Part shown: positions 1 to 5,113 of the stretch, piece after piece | Numbering within the stretch: the stretch's first letter is position 1 | Layout: each line of letters opens with the position of its first letter | NCBI RefSeq assembly: GCF_021811875.1 | Contig: NZ_JAJBJD010000073.1 | Span: 1-5,113 of the forward strand | Length of the DNA stretch: 5,113 nucleotides | Source: Candidatus Bandiella numerosa | Lineage (GTDB): Bacteria > Pseudomonadota > Alphaproteobacteria > Rickettsiales > Midichloriaceae | Direction: 5' to 3' | Notes under the pieces: model-generated | What the model was told of the DNA's origin: nothing | Database searches by the model: none | Seen by the model: the letters and a program-made list of their open reading frames with translations, nothing else | Translations under genes and position numbers: made by a program

Positions 1-69
1 CAAAGAGAGAATTTTCAAAAAGCTAAATTTATTTGGGATGAAGCTATCCAAGAGATAGCTGCTGCCTAA
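1..69 (+). CDS. 3' end of an unidentified ORF, possibly a transposase tail
   Basis: Frame 1 is open from the window edge to a TAA at 67-69 and encodes 22 residues ending in DEAIQEIAAA. The rest of the gene lies outside the window, so the protein cannot be identified. Its position suggests a transposase or another gene carried by a mobile element: the stop lies only about 55 bases before an abrupt junction (about 124/125) with a truncated IS3 orfA, which is the spacing expected between a transposase stop codon and the end of an IS. A 22-codon open stretch is weak evidence in itself, but the residue composition looks protein-like and at least one other + frame (frame 2) is closed. No motif allows a family assignment. 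Confidence 0.4.
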   Translation, partial: QRENFQKAKFIWDEAIQEIAAA

Positions 70-124
70 AATTTAAGGGTCAGGGTTGTGTTGCGGCCAT
101 ATTTCCATTAACTTGACGGTGCCC
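1..124 (+). mobile_element. Right edge of an unidentified inserted element
   Basis: Read on the - strand, the IS3-type orfA reads normally down to 125, ending in LKIEK, and then turns into unrelated sequence beginning GGGCACCGTCAAGTTAATGG. IS3-family OrfA proteins normally continue here with a lysine- and alanine-rich end before the frameshift site, so the break looks like the edge of another element, or a deletion joint. The same stretch holds the end of a + strand ORF (stop at 67-69). I cannot name the IS family. The other end and any target duplication are outside the window. Confidence 0.35.
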
Positions 125-379
125 TTTTTCTATTTTAAGCTGCCTTATCTCCTTCTCTAACATCATTTTTTCTTTCTTTATTAAATTCATATTTCCATTC
201 CCTGGAAATGCTATTTTACTATTTGGCTCTTTTTCTATTCTTTTCTTCCATTTGCTTATTGAATCTACACTCACTCCCAAGCTTTTTGCTGCCTGCGTCA
301 TGCTATACCCAGATTCTATAACTAGCTTTACTGCTTCTACTTTAAAATCTTCTGTGTATCGATTTCTTGTATTGTCCAT
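80..379 (-). pseudogene. Truncated IS3-family transposase OrfA
   Basis: This is the N-terminal, DNA-binding part of an IS3-family transposase. The best start is ATG at 379-377, preceded by AGGAG (390-386) at a 6-base spacing; a TTG six bases upstream (385) is less likely. Residues about 10-25 (DFKVEAVKLVIESG) and 26-47 (SMTQAAKSLGVSVDSISKWK) form the usual helix-turn-helix of this family. A short leucine-zipper-like heptad (I67, L74, L81) follows, as in OrfA proteins. Recognisable sequence stops at LKIEK (residue 85, base 125). The last 14 residues, to the TGA at 82-80, come from unrelated sequence. There is no frameshift window and no OrfB (DDE catalytic domain), so the gene cannot make a working transposase. 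A truncated OrfA may still bind the IS ends, but that is speculation. Confidence 0.85.
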
Positions 380-449
380 TATCAACTCCTTTTTTTAAGT
401 TTTTACTTTATCAGAGTTGCTTAACTTTGACTCTTGTTTTTGGGGGTCA
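125..449 (-). mobile_element. IS3-type element fragment (left end plus orfA start)
   Basis: The fragment runs on the - strand from a putative terminal inverted repeat, beginning TGACCCCCAAAAACAAGAG at 449, to the break in orfA at 125. The end lies 70 bases upstream of the orfA ATG, normal for IS3 elements, and starts with TG followed by a C run, which suits the family. Only one end is present, so neither the inverted-repeat pair nor the target duplication can be checked. orfB and the other end have been lost or displaced beyond the junction at 124/125. Confidence 0.65.
425..449 (-). repeat. Putative terminal inverted repeat of the IS3-type element
   Basis: Read on the - strand from 449, the sequence starts TGACCCCCAAAAACAAGAGT. 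It lies 70 bases before the orfA start, where an IS3 left end is expected. The partner repeat is not in the window, so the exact boundary rests on family resemblance (TG start, C run) and could be off by a few bases. Confidence 0.45.
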
Positions 450-458
450 CTTCATAAC

Positions 459-504
459 AGCGTAACTACTATTCTCGAAAAAATCAATATCCGATAATAA
501 CGCT
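459..504. repeat. Imperfect inverted repeat, AGCGT...ACGCT
   Basis: The outer arms AGCGT (459-463) and ACGCT (500-504) are exact complements. The inner arms TATTCTCG (470-477) and CGATAATA (492-499) pair at 7 of 8 positions, leaving a 14-base loop. Six unpaired bases (464-469) interrupt the left arm. This could be a remnant of an IS end or small palindromic element, or a weak operator or hairpin. There is no T-run close after it, so it does not look like an intrinsic terminator. Confidence 0.3.
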
Positions 505-534
505 ATTTCTTATCATCACCAATGGTAATAATTG

Positions 535-563
535 CTAGCATTGTTATTGAAATCTGCTAAAAT
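535..563 (+). promoter_or_regulatory. Possible extended -10 promoter for priA
   Basis: TGCTAAAAT at 555-563 matches an extended -10 (TGn followed by TAAAAT, 5 of 6 to TATAAT). No good -35 lies 16-18 bases upstream: CTAGCA at 535-540 is poor, and TTGCTA at 532-537 sits 20 bases away. Transcription would start near 570 and give a leader of about 85 bases before priA. In DNA this AT-rich, such matches arise by chance, so this is only the best candidate seen. Confidence 0.3.
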
Positions 564-576
564 CGTGGTCGGTGAA

Positions 577-626
577 GTTGATATTTCCCACCCAATTTGA
601 AGGTGGTTATTTTAATGAATGTCAAC
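577..626. repeat. Nested imperfect inverted repeat upstream of priA
   Basis: The outer arms GTTGATATT (577-585) and AATGTCAAC (618-626) pair at 8 of 9 positions. Inside them CCACC (588-592) and GGTGG (602-606) pair perfectly around a 9-base loop. The right inner arm is also part of the purine-rich AAGGTGG (600-606), which could serve as a ribosome-binding site for the small ORF at 615. A transcript from the candidate promoter at about 570 could fold here and hide that site. Alternatively it is the relic of a transposon end. Confidence 0.35.
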
Positions 627-674
627 CTCCGCCATTTAATATTATTTGTGATTAATGATGAATTCCAAAGTTAA
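615..674 (+). CDS. Possible 19-codon leader ORF overlapping the priA start
   Basis: ATG at 615 opens a 19-residue frame that ends in TAA at 672-674 and overlaps the first 20 bases of priA in a different frame. It has a better ribosome-binding site (AAGGTGG at 600-606, 8 bases upstream) than priA itself, whose ATG at 655 has no visible Shine-Dalgarno sequence. This layout would allow translational coupling, with ribosomes on the short frame re-initiating at priA. The peptide (MNVNLRHLILFVINDEFQS) has a hydrophobic middle but no recognised motif. It may equally be a chance ORF. Confidence 0.2.
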   Translation: MNVNLRHLILFVINDEFQS

Positions 675-2655
675 AATAGCTTATGTGATTTTAGCTTTGC
701 CATTTAATCAGGAATTTTCGTATAAAATATCTGAGCAACATAAACCTAAAATTGGCTCTATAGTTAAAGTAAATTTTAGAAAAAGAGAGCAAATTGGCAT
801 TGTAACAAATATAGAAAATGTTGATAAAAGCAATTTGGACTTTGAGTTAAAGGAAATTATTGCTGTATACGATTTACCTTTAGTTAATTCCAAATTATTA
901 GATTTTGCAAAATGGGTAGCAAAATACAATGTCACTAACTACGGAAATGTTATTAAAATGTTGTTACTTAATAAGAATAATGTTGAGCATATTATAAAAG
1001 ATGAAGAATATAAAAAATTTCAAAACGATGCAAAAAATTTTAGCAAGGTAGAACTTTCAGATACTCAAAATCAAGTAGTTAATGAGATTAACAAGGCTGG
1101 ATTTTTAGACTTTTCAGCGCATTTGATTTTGGGGGCAACTGGTTCTGGTAAGACAGAAGTATACTTAGAAAATACCCAAAAAATCATTGATGATGGTGGT
1201 CAGGCTCTTATATTGCTTCCTGAAATATTGCTTGCAACTCAATTGATAAAAAGATTTAGAAATAGATTAAAAAATTGTGCTATTGCCGAATGGAACTCCT
1301 CATTAACACCGAAAAAAAAAGCTATTATATGGCGAGGAGTGCTAGATGGTAATATTGATATCGTAGTAGGTGCGAGAAGTGCTTTGTTTTTGCCCTTTAA
1401 AAACCTAAAGCTTATTGTCATTGATGAAGAAAATGATAATTCTTTTAAGCAAGAAGAGGGTATAATTTATAACGCCAGAGATATGGCTGTTATAAAAGCA
1501 AAAATCGAAGAAATTCCCATTTTACTTTCAACTGCAACACCTTCTGCAGAGTCCTATCATAATACTATTTTAAATAAATATAGGATTCATAAATTACCTA
1601 ATCGTTACACAGGAGTATCTTTACCTCAAGTACAAATAGTGGATTTAAAAAAAACAAAAAGACAGTTTAATGAATGGATTTCAACTGCGCTAAAAAATGA
1701 GCTAATTCATAGCTTAAAAAGAAAAAAATTAACAATGATTTTTTTAAATAGGCGCGGTTATTCTCCACTTACTATATGCAATAGTTGTGGAGAGAAATTT
1801 TCCTGCCCCAATTGTCAATTTTTTTTGGTTGAGCATAAAAAGAAAAATCAGATGCTATGTCATTATTGTGGATATATGCACGAAAAAATAATTAGGTGCA
1901 CTAAATGTGATTCGGATGAAAAATTAGTTACTTTGGGCCCTGGTATAGAAAAAATTGAAGAAGAAATTAACCATTTATTTCCTAATGCAAATGTAATAAC
2001 CCTTACAAGTGACACAGTATCAGATTTTAAAAAAGCATCTCAAATAATCAAGGATATTGAAAGTAAGAAATATGATATAATTTTAGGAACACAAATGCTA
2101 GCCAAGGGGCTGAATTTTCCTGACTTACATTTAGTTGGCGTCATCGACGCAGATATATCATTTGCTGGATGTGATTTGAGAATTTTAGAACGAACTTTTC
2201 AACTCTTATATCAAGTGGCTGGAAGAGCTGGGAGACAACACGATAAAGGTTTAGTATTAATTCAGACATATTTTGCTGACAATCCTTTACTGCATTACAT
2301 TGAAAATTGGGATTATGAATCTTTTATTAATGATGAGTTAAAAAATAGAAAAGATACATTTATGCCACCTTTTTCTAGGCTTATTATGATAAAGGGAAGT
2401 TGTTTAAGTGAACATGTACTACACTCTTTTATGCATCATATAGCGCAAAAAGCTCCTATTAATAAGCAAATTGAAGTATTGGGGCCATCACCCGCCCCAA
2501 TGTATAAGATTAGAAATAAATTTCGTTACAGAATTATTTTAAGAACTTCTAAACAAGCTAATATTCAAGATTATATACATAATTGGTTTAATCAATTTGT
2601 TACACCTGCATCAATTAAACTAAAAGTCGATCTTGACCCATATAATTTTTCGTAA
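655..2655 (+). CDS. priA: Primosomal protein N' (PriA replication-restart helicase)
   Basis: PriA is an SF2 3'-to-5' DNA helicase that recognises stalled or D-loop forks in the cytoplasm and reloads DnaB. The 666-residue product has the full family order: an N-terminal fork-binding domain (about 1-100), a short linker region (about 100-130), helicase lobe 1 with Walker A GATGSGKT (160-167), box II DEEN (257-260) followed by FKQEEG, and motif III around STATPSAE (292-299). Lobe 2 carries eight zinc cysteines (C375, C378, C384, C387, C402, C405, C415, C418), GTQMLAKG (478-485) and QVAGRAGR (520-527); a C-terminal domain follows. The length is shorter than E. coli PriA (732) but near rickettsial forms. 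The normal DEEH box has Asn for His at 260. ATG 655 follows an in-frame TGA at 649-651; ATG 658 is equally possible, and neither has a clear Shine-Dalgarno. The gene ends with tandem TAA TAG. Confidence 0.97.
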   Translation: MMNSKVKIAYVILALPFNQEFSYKISEQHKPKIGSIVKVNFRKREQIGIVTNIENVDKSNLDFELKEIIAVYDLPLVNSKLLDFAKWVAKYNVTNYGNVIKMLLLNKNNVEHIIKDEEYKKFQNDAKNFSKVELSDTQNQVVNEINKAGFLDFSAHLILGATGSGKTEVYLENTQKIIDDGGQALILLPEILLATQLIKRFRNRLKNCAIAEWNSSLTPKKKAIIWRGVLDGNIDIVVGARSALFLPFKNLKLIVIDEENDNSFKQEEGIIYNARDMAVIKAKIEEIPILLSTATPSAESYHNTILNKYRIHKLPNRYTGVSLPQVQIVDLKKTKRQFNEWISTALKNELIHSLKRKKLTMIFLNRRGYSPLTICNSCGEKFSCPNCQFFLVEHKKKNQMLCHYCGYMHEKIIRCTKCDSDEKLVTLGPGIEKIEEEINHLFPNANVITLTSDTVSDFKKASQIIKDIESKKYDIILGTQMLAKGLNFPDLHLVGVIDADISFAGCDLRILERTFQLLYQVAGRAGRQHDKGLVLIQTYFADNPLLHYIENWDYESFINDELKNRKDTFMPPFSRLIMIKGSCLSEHVLHSFMHHIAQKAPINKQIEVLGPSPAPMYKIRNKFRYRIILRTSKQANIQDYIHNWFNQFVTPASIKLKVDLDPYNFS

Positions 2656-2688
2656 TAGGATTAGCGGTAAAATTTATGTGGGTGTAAG

Positions 2689-3735
2689 ATGGTTCATGTT
2701 CAGACTTTAGAAAAAGATTATGACGCGAATTATAAATTAGATGGAACAGAATATAAGATTTTTGATGCTGTGCCAAAAGCAATATGTTATCTTAAGAAAA
2801 CTTTTTTGGATAGAGTATCGGCTGGAGAAATAGATCAATTAGAAAATAATGCTCAAACGGATTTAAATAGAGATAAATTGGTCATTTATGAAAATGGACA
2901 GGAGGTTGCTGTAATAAATAATATTGATCAGATAAAACAACTTGAATATCTAACTGGAGAGCAAAAAGATTTTATACTTATGCATTTTCAGCTTTTTGAA
3001 GCTTCATTGTCTTTGTATTTAAGGAAGGATTATTCTGAGTCCGAGAATTTTAATTTTGGTAAAACTCTTGGTAAGAATGGCTGTTATAACTCTTTAGCTA
3101 TAGAAAGAGATGATGATGGTGAAGTGAAAAATGTAGTGTACAATAGAAAGAGGGTGTATGGATATGGAACAGATCAACAAATTATGGAAAGGTTGCAAAA
3201 GGATGAAAATCTTGACCAAGTATATATGTCTGTTGAATCCAATATTACATCACTTAAAGCAGATAAAATGACGGCAGATACAACTTTGCCAAAATTTAAA
3301 CTCACAGTTAGCGCTATTGATCATACTGGGTTAAATGGAGCAAAACTTATATTTCCGGAGCCTACTGAGGGAAATGGTATTAACAAAACAGAAAATCAAT
3401 CATTAAAGTCTTTTTTAATTAATTGTTTTGTATCCAAAATTAAAAATAATACAGAAGATAAGAAAATTTCAGATTTATTTTTTGAAACTTTTTCTGTTCT
3501 TGCAACTGATAGAAAATTGATTAATGCCCTTAAGAATGAGGCTGTTAAGCTTGAGCGTGAAATTTTATTACAGAATGGAGAATTGAAGCCTATTGAAACA
3601 ATAAAGCATTATTTAAATAAGTTGCTGGAATTGATTTTTGGAGCGGAACAATTTTTAAACTCAGAACAGCACTCTAAAATTAATTCTTTTGTTAATAATA
3701 TATCAAATAAAAGTACTACTTCTAAAGTTAGATAA
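2689..3735 (+). CDS. Hypothetical protein, 348 residues, unrecognised
   Basis: I do not recognise this protein. It is long, continuous and has AT-rich coding character like priA, so it is very likely a real gene. ATG 2689 is the only reasonable start: the in-frame TAA at 2668-2670 bounds it, and the upstream GGGTG is a weak ribosome-binding site. No signal peptide or membrane segment is visible, so it is probably soluble. It looks mixed alpha/beta up to about residue 225, with a turn-rich patch (FNFGKTLGKNGCYN, 121-134) and a likely strand FKLTVSAIDHTG (203-214). A helical C-terminal third (about 235-335) ends in a Ser/Asn/Thr/Lys-rich tail. There are three cysteines (33, 132, 246) and no metal-binding cluster. 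It starts 33 bases after the priA stop with no terminator between, so co-transcription is possible. A secreted host-interaction protein would fit an intracellular bacterium, but nothing in the sequence proves it. Confidence 0.85.
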   Translation: MVHVQTLEKDYDANYKLDGTEYKIFDAVPKAICYLKKTFLDRVSAGEIDQLENNAQTDLNRDKLVIYENGQEVAVINNIDQIKQLEYLTGEQKDFILMHFQLFEASLSLYLRKDYSESENFNFGKTLGKNGCYNSLAIERDDDGEVKNVVYNRKRVYGYGTDQQIMERLQKDENLDQVYMSVESNITSLKADKMTADTTLPKFKLTVSAIDHTGLNGAKLIFPEPTEGNGINKTENQSLKSFLINCFVSKIKNNTEDKKISDLFFETFSVLATDRKLINALKNEAVKLEREILLQNGELKPIETIKHYLNKLLELIFGAEQFLNSEQHSKINSFVNNISNKSTTSKVR

Positions 3736-3755
3736 CTGATTAGTGTAAAAACATT

Positions 3756-3783
3756 TTGAAAATTCCTGTTTAAACTATAGCAT
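3756..3783 (+). promoter_or_regulatory. Weak promoter candidate in the gap before the second orphan gene
   Basis: TTGAAA (3756-3761, 4 of 6 to TTGACA) and TAGCAT (3778-3783, 4 of 6 to TATAAT) are separated by 16 bases. CATTAT at 3781-3786 is an alternative -10 with longer spacing. It sits in the 84-base gap before the next gene, which is where a promoter would be useful. Matches of this quality are common in AT-rich DNA. Confidence 0.25.
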
Positions 3784-3819
3784 TATCTATGTGCTTGATT
3801 TTATTTGTCAGATGGTGAG

Positions 3820-5037
3820 ATGCCAAAAAATGCTTTAAAAATGTTTAAAACGAAATTTCCTGAGATAACTCCTCAGTTGGATATGGGTTCAATAAAAGCA
3901 TACGTCAAAAATGCTTTTTATGATTCTGCAGAGCCAATATATGGAATAGGAGCAGAATCTCAAATGCATAGGCTTATTGTTGAAGCTGAAAAAATGGGAT
4001 TGCATAATTTTCGTTCATTAGCACCCTTATCAGCAAATCAAAATATAAAAGAATCATTTGAAAGCATACTTTACATCATTAAAGTAAATAATTTAGATCC
4101 AACTCCTTTTAAAGATAGAGTATTTGTGTGTGGAGAAGGTACGTTGACTAATTTACAAAATATATTACTTGATATATACGGCATAAGTTCCTTTAGAGGG
4201 ATTGTTTCTAGATTTAAAAAAGAAATGCTTGAAGGGCTTGCTATAGAAATACTGAGTGGAGCAAAAACGCAAGATAATGAAGTGGTTTTACAAAAATTTA
4301 AACCTAGAGGTGAGGCATGGCACGTTCATGACGTGTCAACCATATTAAACGTATTATCTTCTGAATGGAACATAAATCGTAAAACTAGAACAGAGGATAA
4401 ATATATAGGTAATATTGATAATGTTTTTGACATTAGAAGGATAAAAAATTATGTGGATCAAAAAGTTCAAAGTATATTGGAAAATTATGAATATTTATCA
4501 GAAGTGATTTTAACAAAATTAGAAATTGATTTACCTGAATTTGATAAATTAGAAACCTTAAATAGCAGTTATATTACAAACTTTAGTAATAAACTAGATG
4601 AGTGGATTGAATCAAAAAAGGATGATTTACAATTTTTAAATCAGTATACGAATTCAAATGAGATATTTTGCGCCCAAGCTTTAAAATTAGGTTTAGAAAA
4701 TATTGAATTATTTGGGTACAAAGATAATTATAAGGAAATTTTAAAAAATTTTATCATTTTATTTTTAAACAATGAGCGCATATTTCAGCTAACTGAAGAG
4801 CAAAAATATATGATTATCGGTAAGTTATATGTAGATTGCAGTTTTCCCATACCAGAGGAAGAGATACCAGAATATTTACTTCAATATGCTATAGACAATG
4901 ATAGAGTTATTATTGATAAAAAATATCAGATTATTGATCCAATAAGAATGGGCTTAAATGGTAGTAAAAAACAATATATTTTAAACTATAGTGGACTGAA
5001 AAAGTCAGACAACAAAAAGAGTAGTTTTATTTCCTAA
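3820..5037 (+). CDS. Hypothetical protein, unrecognised, 3' end altered by an IS insertion
   Basis: I do not recognise this protein. The frame is open from a TGA at 3796-3798. The start could be ATG 3820 (405 residues, chosen here) or TTG 3805 (410 residues); neither has a usable Shine-Dalgarno, since GGTGAG directly abuts ATG 3820. The next in-frame ATG is at 3841. Residue numbers below count from the TTG. The product appears soluble and largely helical, with no signal peptide. Noticeable segments are RVFVCGEGTLTNLQNIL (105-121), which looks like a conserved core, EAWHVHDVSTILNVL (170-184), a helical region 211-245, and a hydrophobic helix EILKNFIILFLNNERIF (311-327) too short and charged to be a clear membrane span. 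Cysteines are at 109, 289 and 345. The last 15 residues (from Ser396) appear to be encoded by an IS end starting at about 4992, so the native C-terminus is probably lost. Whether the shortened protein works is unknown. Confidence 0.75.
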   Translation: MPKNALKMFKTKFPEITPQLDMGSIKAYVKNAFYDSAEPIYGIGAESQMHRLIVEAEKMGLHNFRSLAPLSANQNIKESFESILYIIKVNNLDPTPFKDRVFVCGEGTLTNLQNILLDIYGISSFRGIVSRFKKEMLEGLAIEILSGAKTQDNEVVLQKFKPRGEAWHVHDVSTILNVLSSEWNINRKTRTEDKYIGNIDNVFDIRRIKNYVDQKVQSILENYEYLSEVILTKLEIDLPEFDKLETLNSSYITNFSNKLDEWIESKKDDLQFLNQYTNSNEIFCAQALKLGLENIELFGYKDNYKEILKNFIILFLNNERIFQLTEEQKYMIIGKLYVDCSFPIPEEEIPEYLLQYAIDNDRVIIDKKYQIIDPIRMGLNGSKKQYILNYSGLKKSDNKKSSFIS

Positions 5038-5113
5038 AAGATATAAAAATATAAATAAAAAATAAGAAGTATGAGTAAAAAAGAAAAAAGAAATTTTAGC
5101 GCTGAACAAAAAA
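4992..5113 (+). mobile_element. Left end of a second IS3-type (IS150-like) element
   Basis: TGGACTGAAAAAGTCAGACA starts at 4992 and resembles the inverted repeats of IS150-type IS3 elements, which have the form TG-ACTG, a short spacer, then AAAAGT and GACA. A plausible orfA starts 79 bases further on, at 5071, the normal spacing for this family. The element continues past the window, so the other end and the target duplication cannot be checked. This end differs from the IS3-type end at 449, so the two are different elements and not a matched composite-transposon pair. Confidence 0.5.
5071..5113 (+). CDS. 5' end of an IS3-family transposase OrfA (partial)
   Basis: The ATG at 5071 opens a frame reading MSKKEKRNFSAEQKK up to the window edge. 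A basic start followed by an aromatic residue and S/T-x-E-x-K is typical of IS3-family OrfA proteins just before their helix-turn-helix. AAGAAG a few bases upstream could act as a weak ribosome-binding site. The 79-base distance to the putative IS end at 4992 supports the reading. Only 14 complete codons are visible, so the family call rests on this short match and the adjacent IS-like end. Confidence 0.55.
   Translation, partial: MSKKEKRNFSAEQK

Noticed and set aside
73..82. AGGGTCA at 76-82 as the partner inverted repeat of the IS3 end at 449
   Set aside because: It is in the same orientation as GGGGTCA at 443-449, so it is a short direct match and not an inverted partner, and it is too short to be meaningful.
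708..935. 75-codon open frame on the - strand inside priA
   Set aside because: It lies fully within the PriA N-terminal domain coding sequence, has no recognisable product, and such shadow frames are expected opposite AT-rich genes.
1239..1421. 60-codon open frame on the - strand inside priA
   Set aside because: It is opposite conserved helicase lobe 1 of PriA; its low-complexity Phe/Asn-rich product looks like an antisense shadow.
3768..3775. GTTTAAAC palindrome as an operator
   Set aside because: Eight-base AT-rich palindromes are common by chance here, and no second copy or regulator gene was seen.
2689..5037. The two orphan genes as halves of one broken gene (they share a reading frame)
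   Set aside because: Four in-frame stops (3733, 3757, 3778, 3796) separate them, so no single change restores one frame, and sharing a frame has a one-in-three chance of being coincidence. Homologues would be needed to revive the idea.
5037..5070. A/T-rich stretch after the last orphan gene as an intrinsic terminator
   Set aside because: It has no GC-rich stem and lies inside the presumed IS leader before orfA.
125..5113. A composite transposon carrying priA and the orphan genes between two IS copies
   Set aside because: The two IS ends (TGACCCCC... at 449 and TGGACTGAAAAAG... at 4992) and the OrfA N-termini differ, so they are not copies of one element, and priA is a normally chromosomal housekeeping gene.

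Overview
The window is strongly AT-rich. Its one confidently recognisable housekeeping gene, priA, resembles PriA of Rickettsiales as I remember those proteins: a short form, with rickettsia-like wording around the helicase motifs. Together with several insertion-sequence remnants and two unrecognised orphan genes, this suggests an obligate intracellular, IS-rich alphaproteobacterium of the Rickettsiales or a close relative. That assignment is inference from recall; no search was run.

Layout. Positions 1-449 are mobile-element debris. The 3' tail of an open frame on the + strand ends at 69. An unidentified element edge follows at about 124, and this edge abuts the truncated orfA of an IS3-type element on the - strand, whose outer end (TGACCCCC read on that strand) lies at 449. 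Positions 450-654 are intergenic, with two imperfect inverted repeats, a possible extended -10 promoter and a possible 19-codon leader ORF that overlaps the priA start. Positions 655-2655 are priA, encoding the replication-restart helicase. Positions 2689-3735 encode an unrecognised 348-residue soluble protein. Positions about 3820-5037 encode a second unrecognised protein, whose last ~15 codons appear to come from an IS inserted at about 4992. The window ends inside the orfA of that second IS3-type element, which starts at 5071.

How it fits together. priA and the gene after it are separated by only 33 bases and could share a transcript; the third gene has its own 84-base gap with a weak promoter candidate. 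No functional link between priA and the two orphan genes can be shown. The strip between the two IS fragments looks like a lineage-specific segment under IS pressure. The clearest unusual results are the IS-generated C-terminus of the last orphan gene, the DEEN (instead of DEEH) helicase box in PriA, and the nested IS junction at the left edge. I did not find convincing evidence of a new defence or RNA-based system, a CRISPR array, or any tRNA or rRNA gene.
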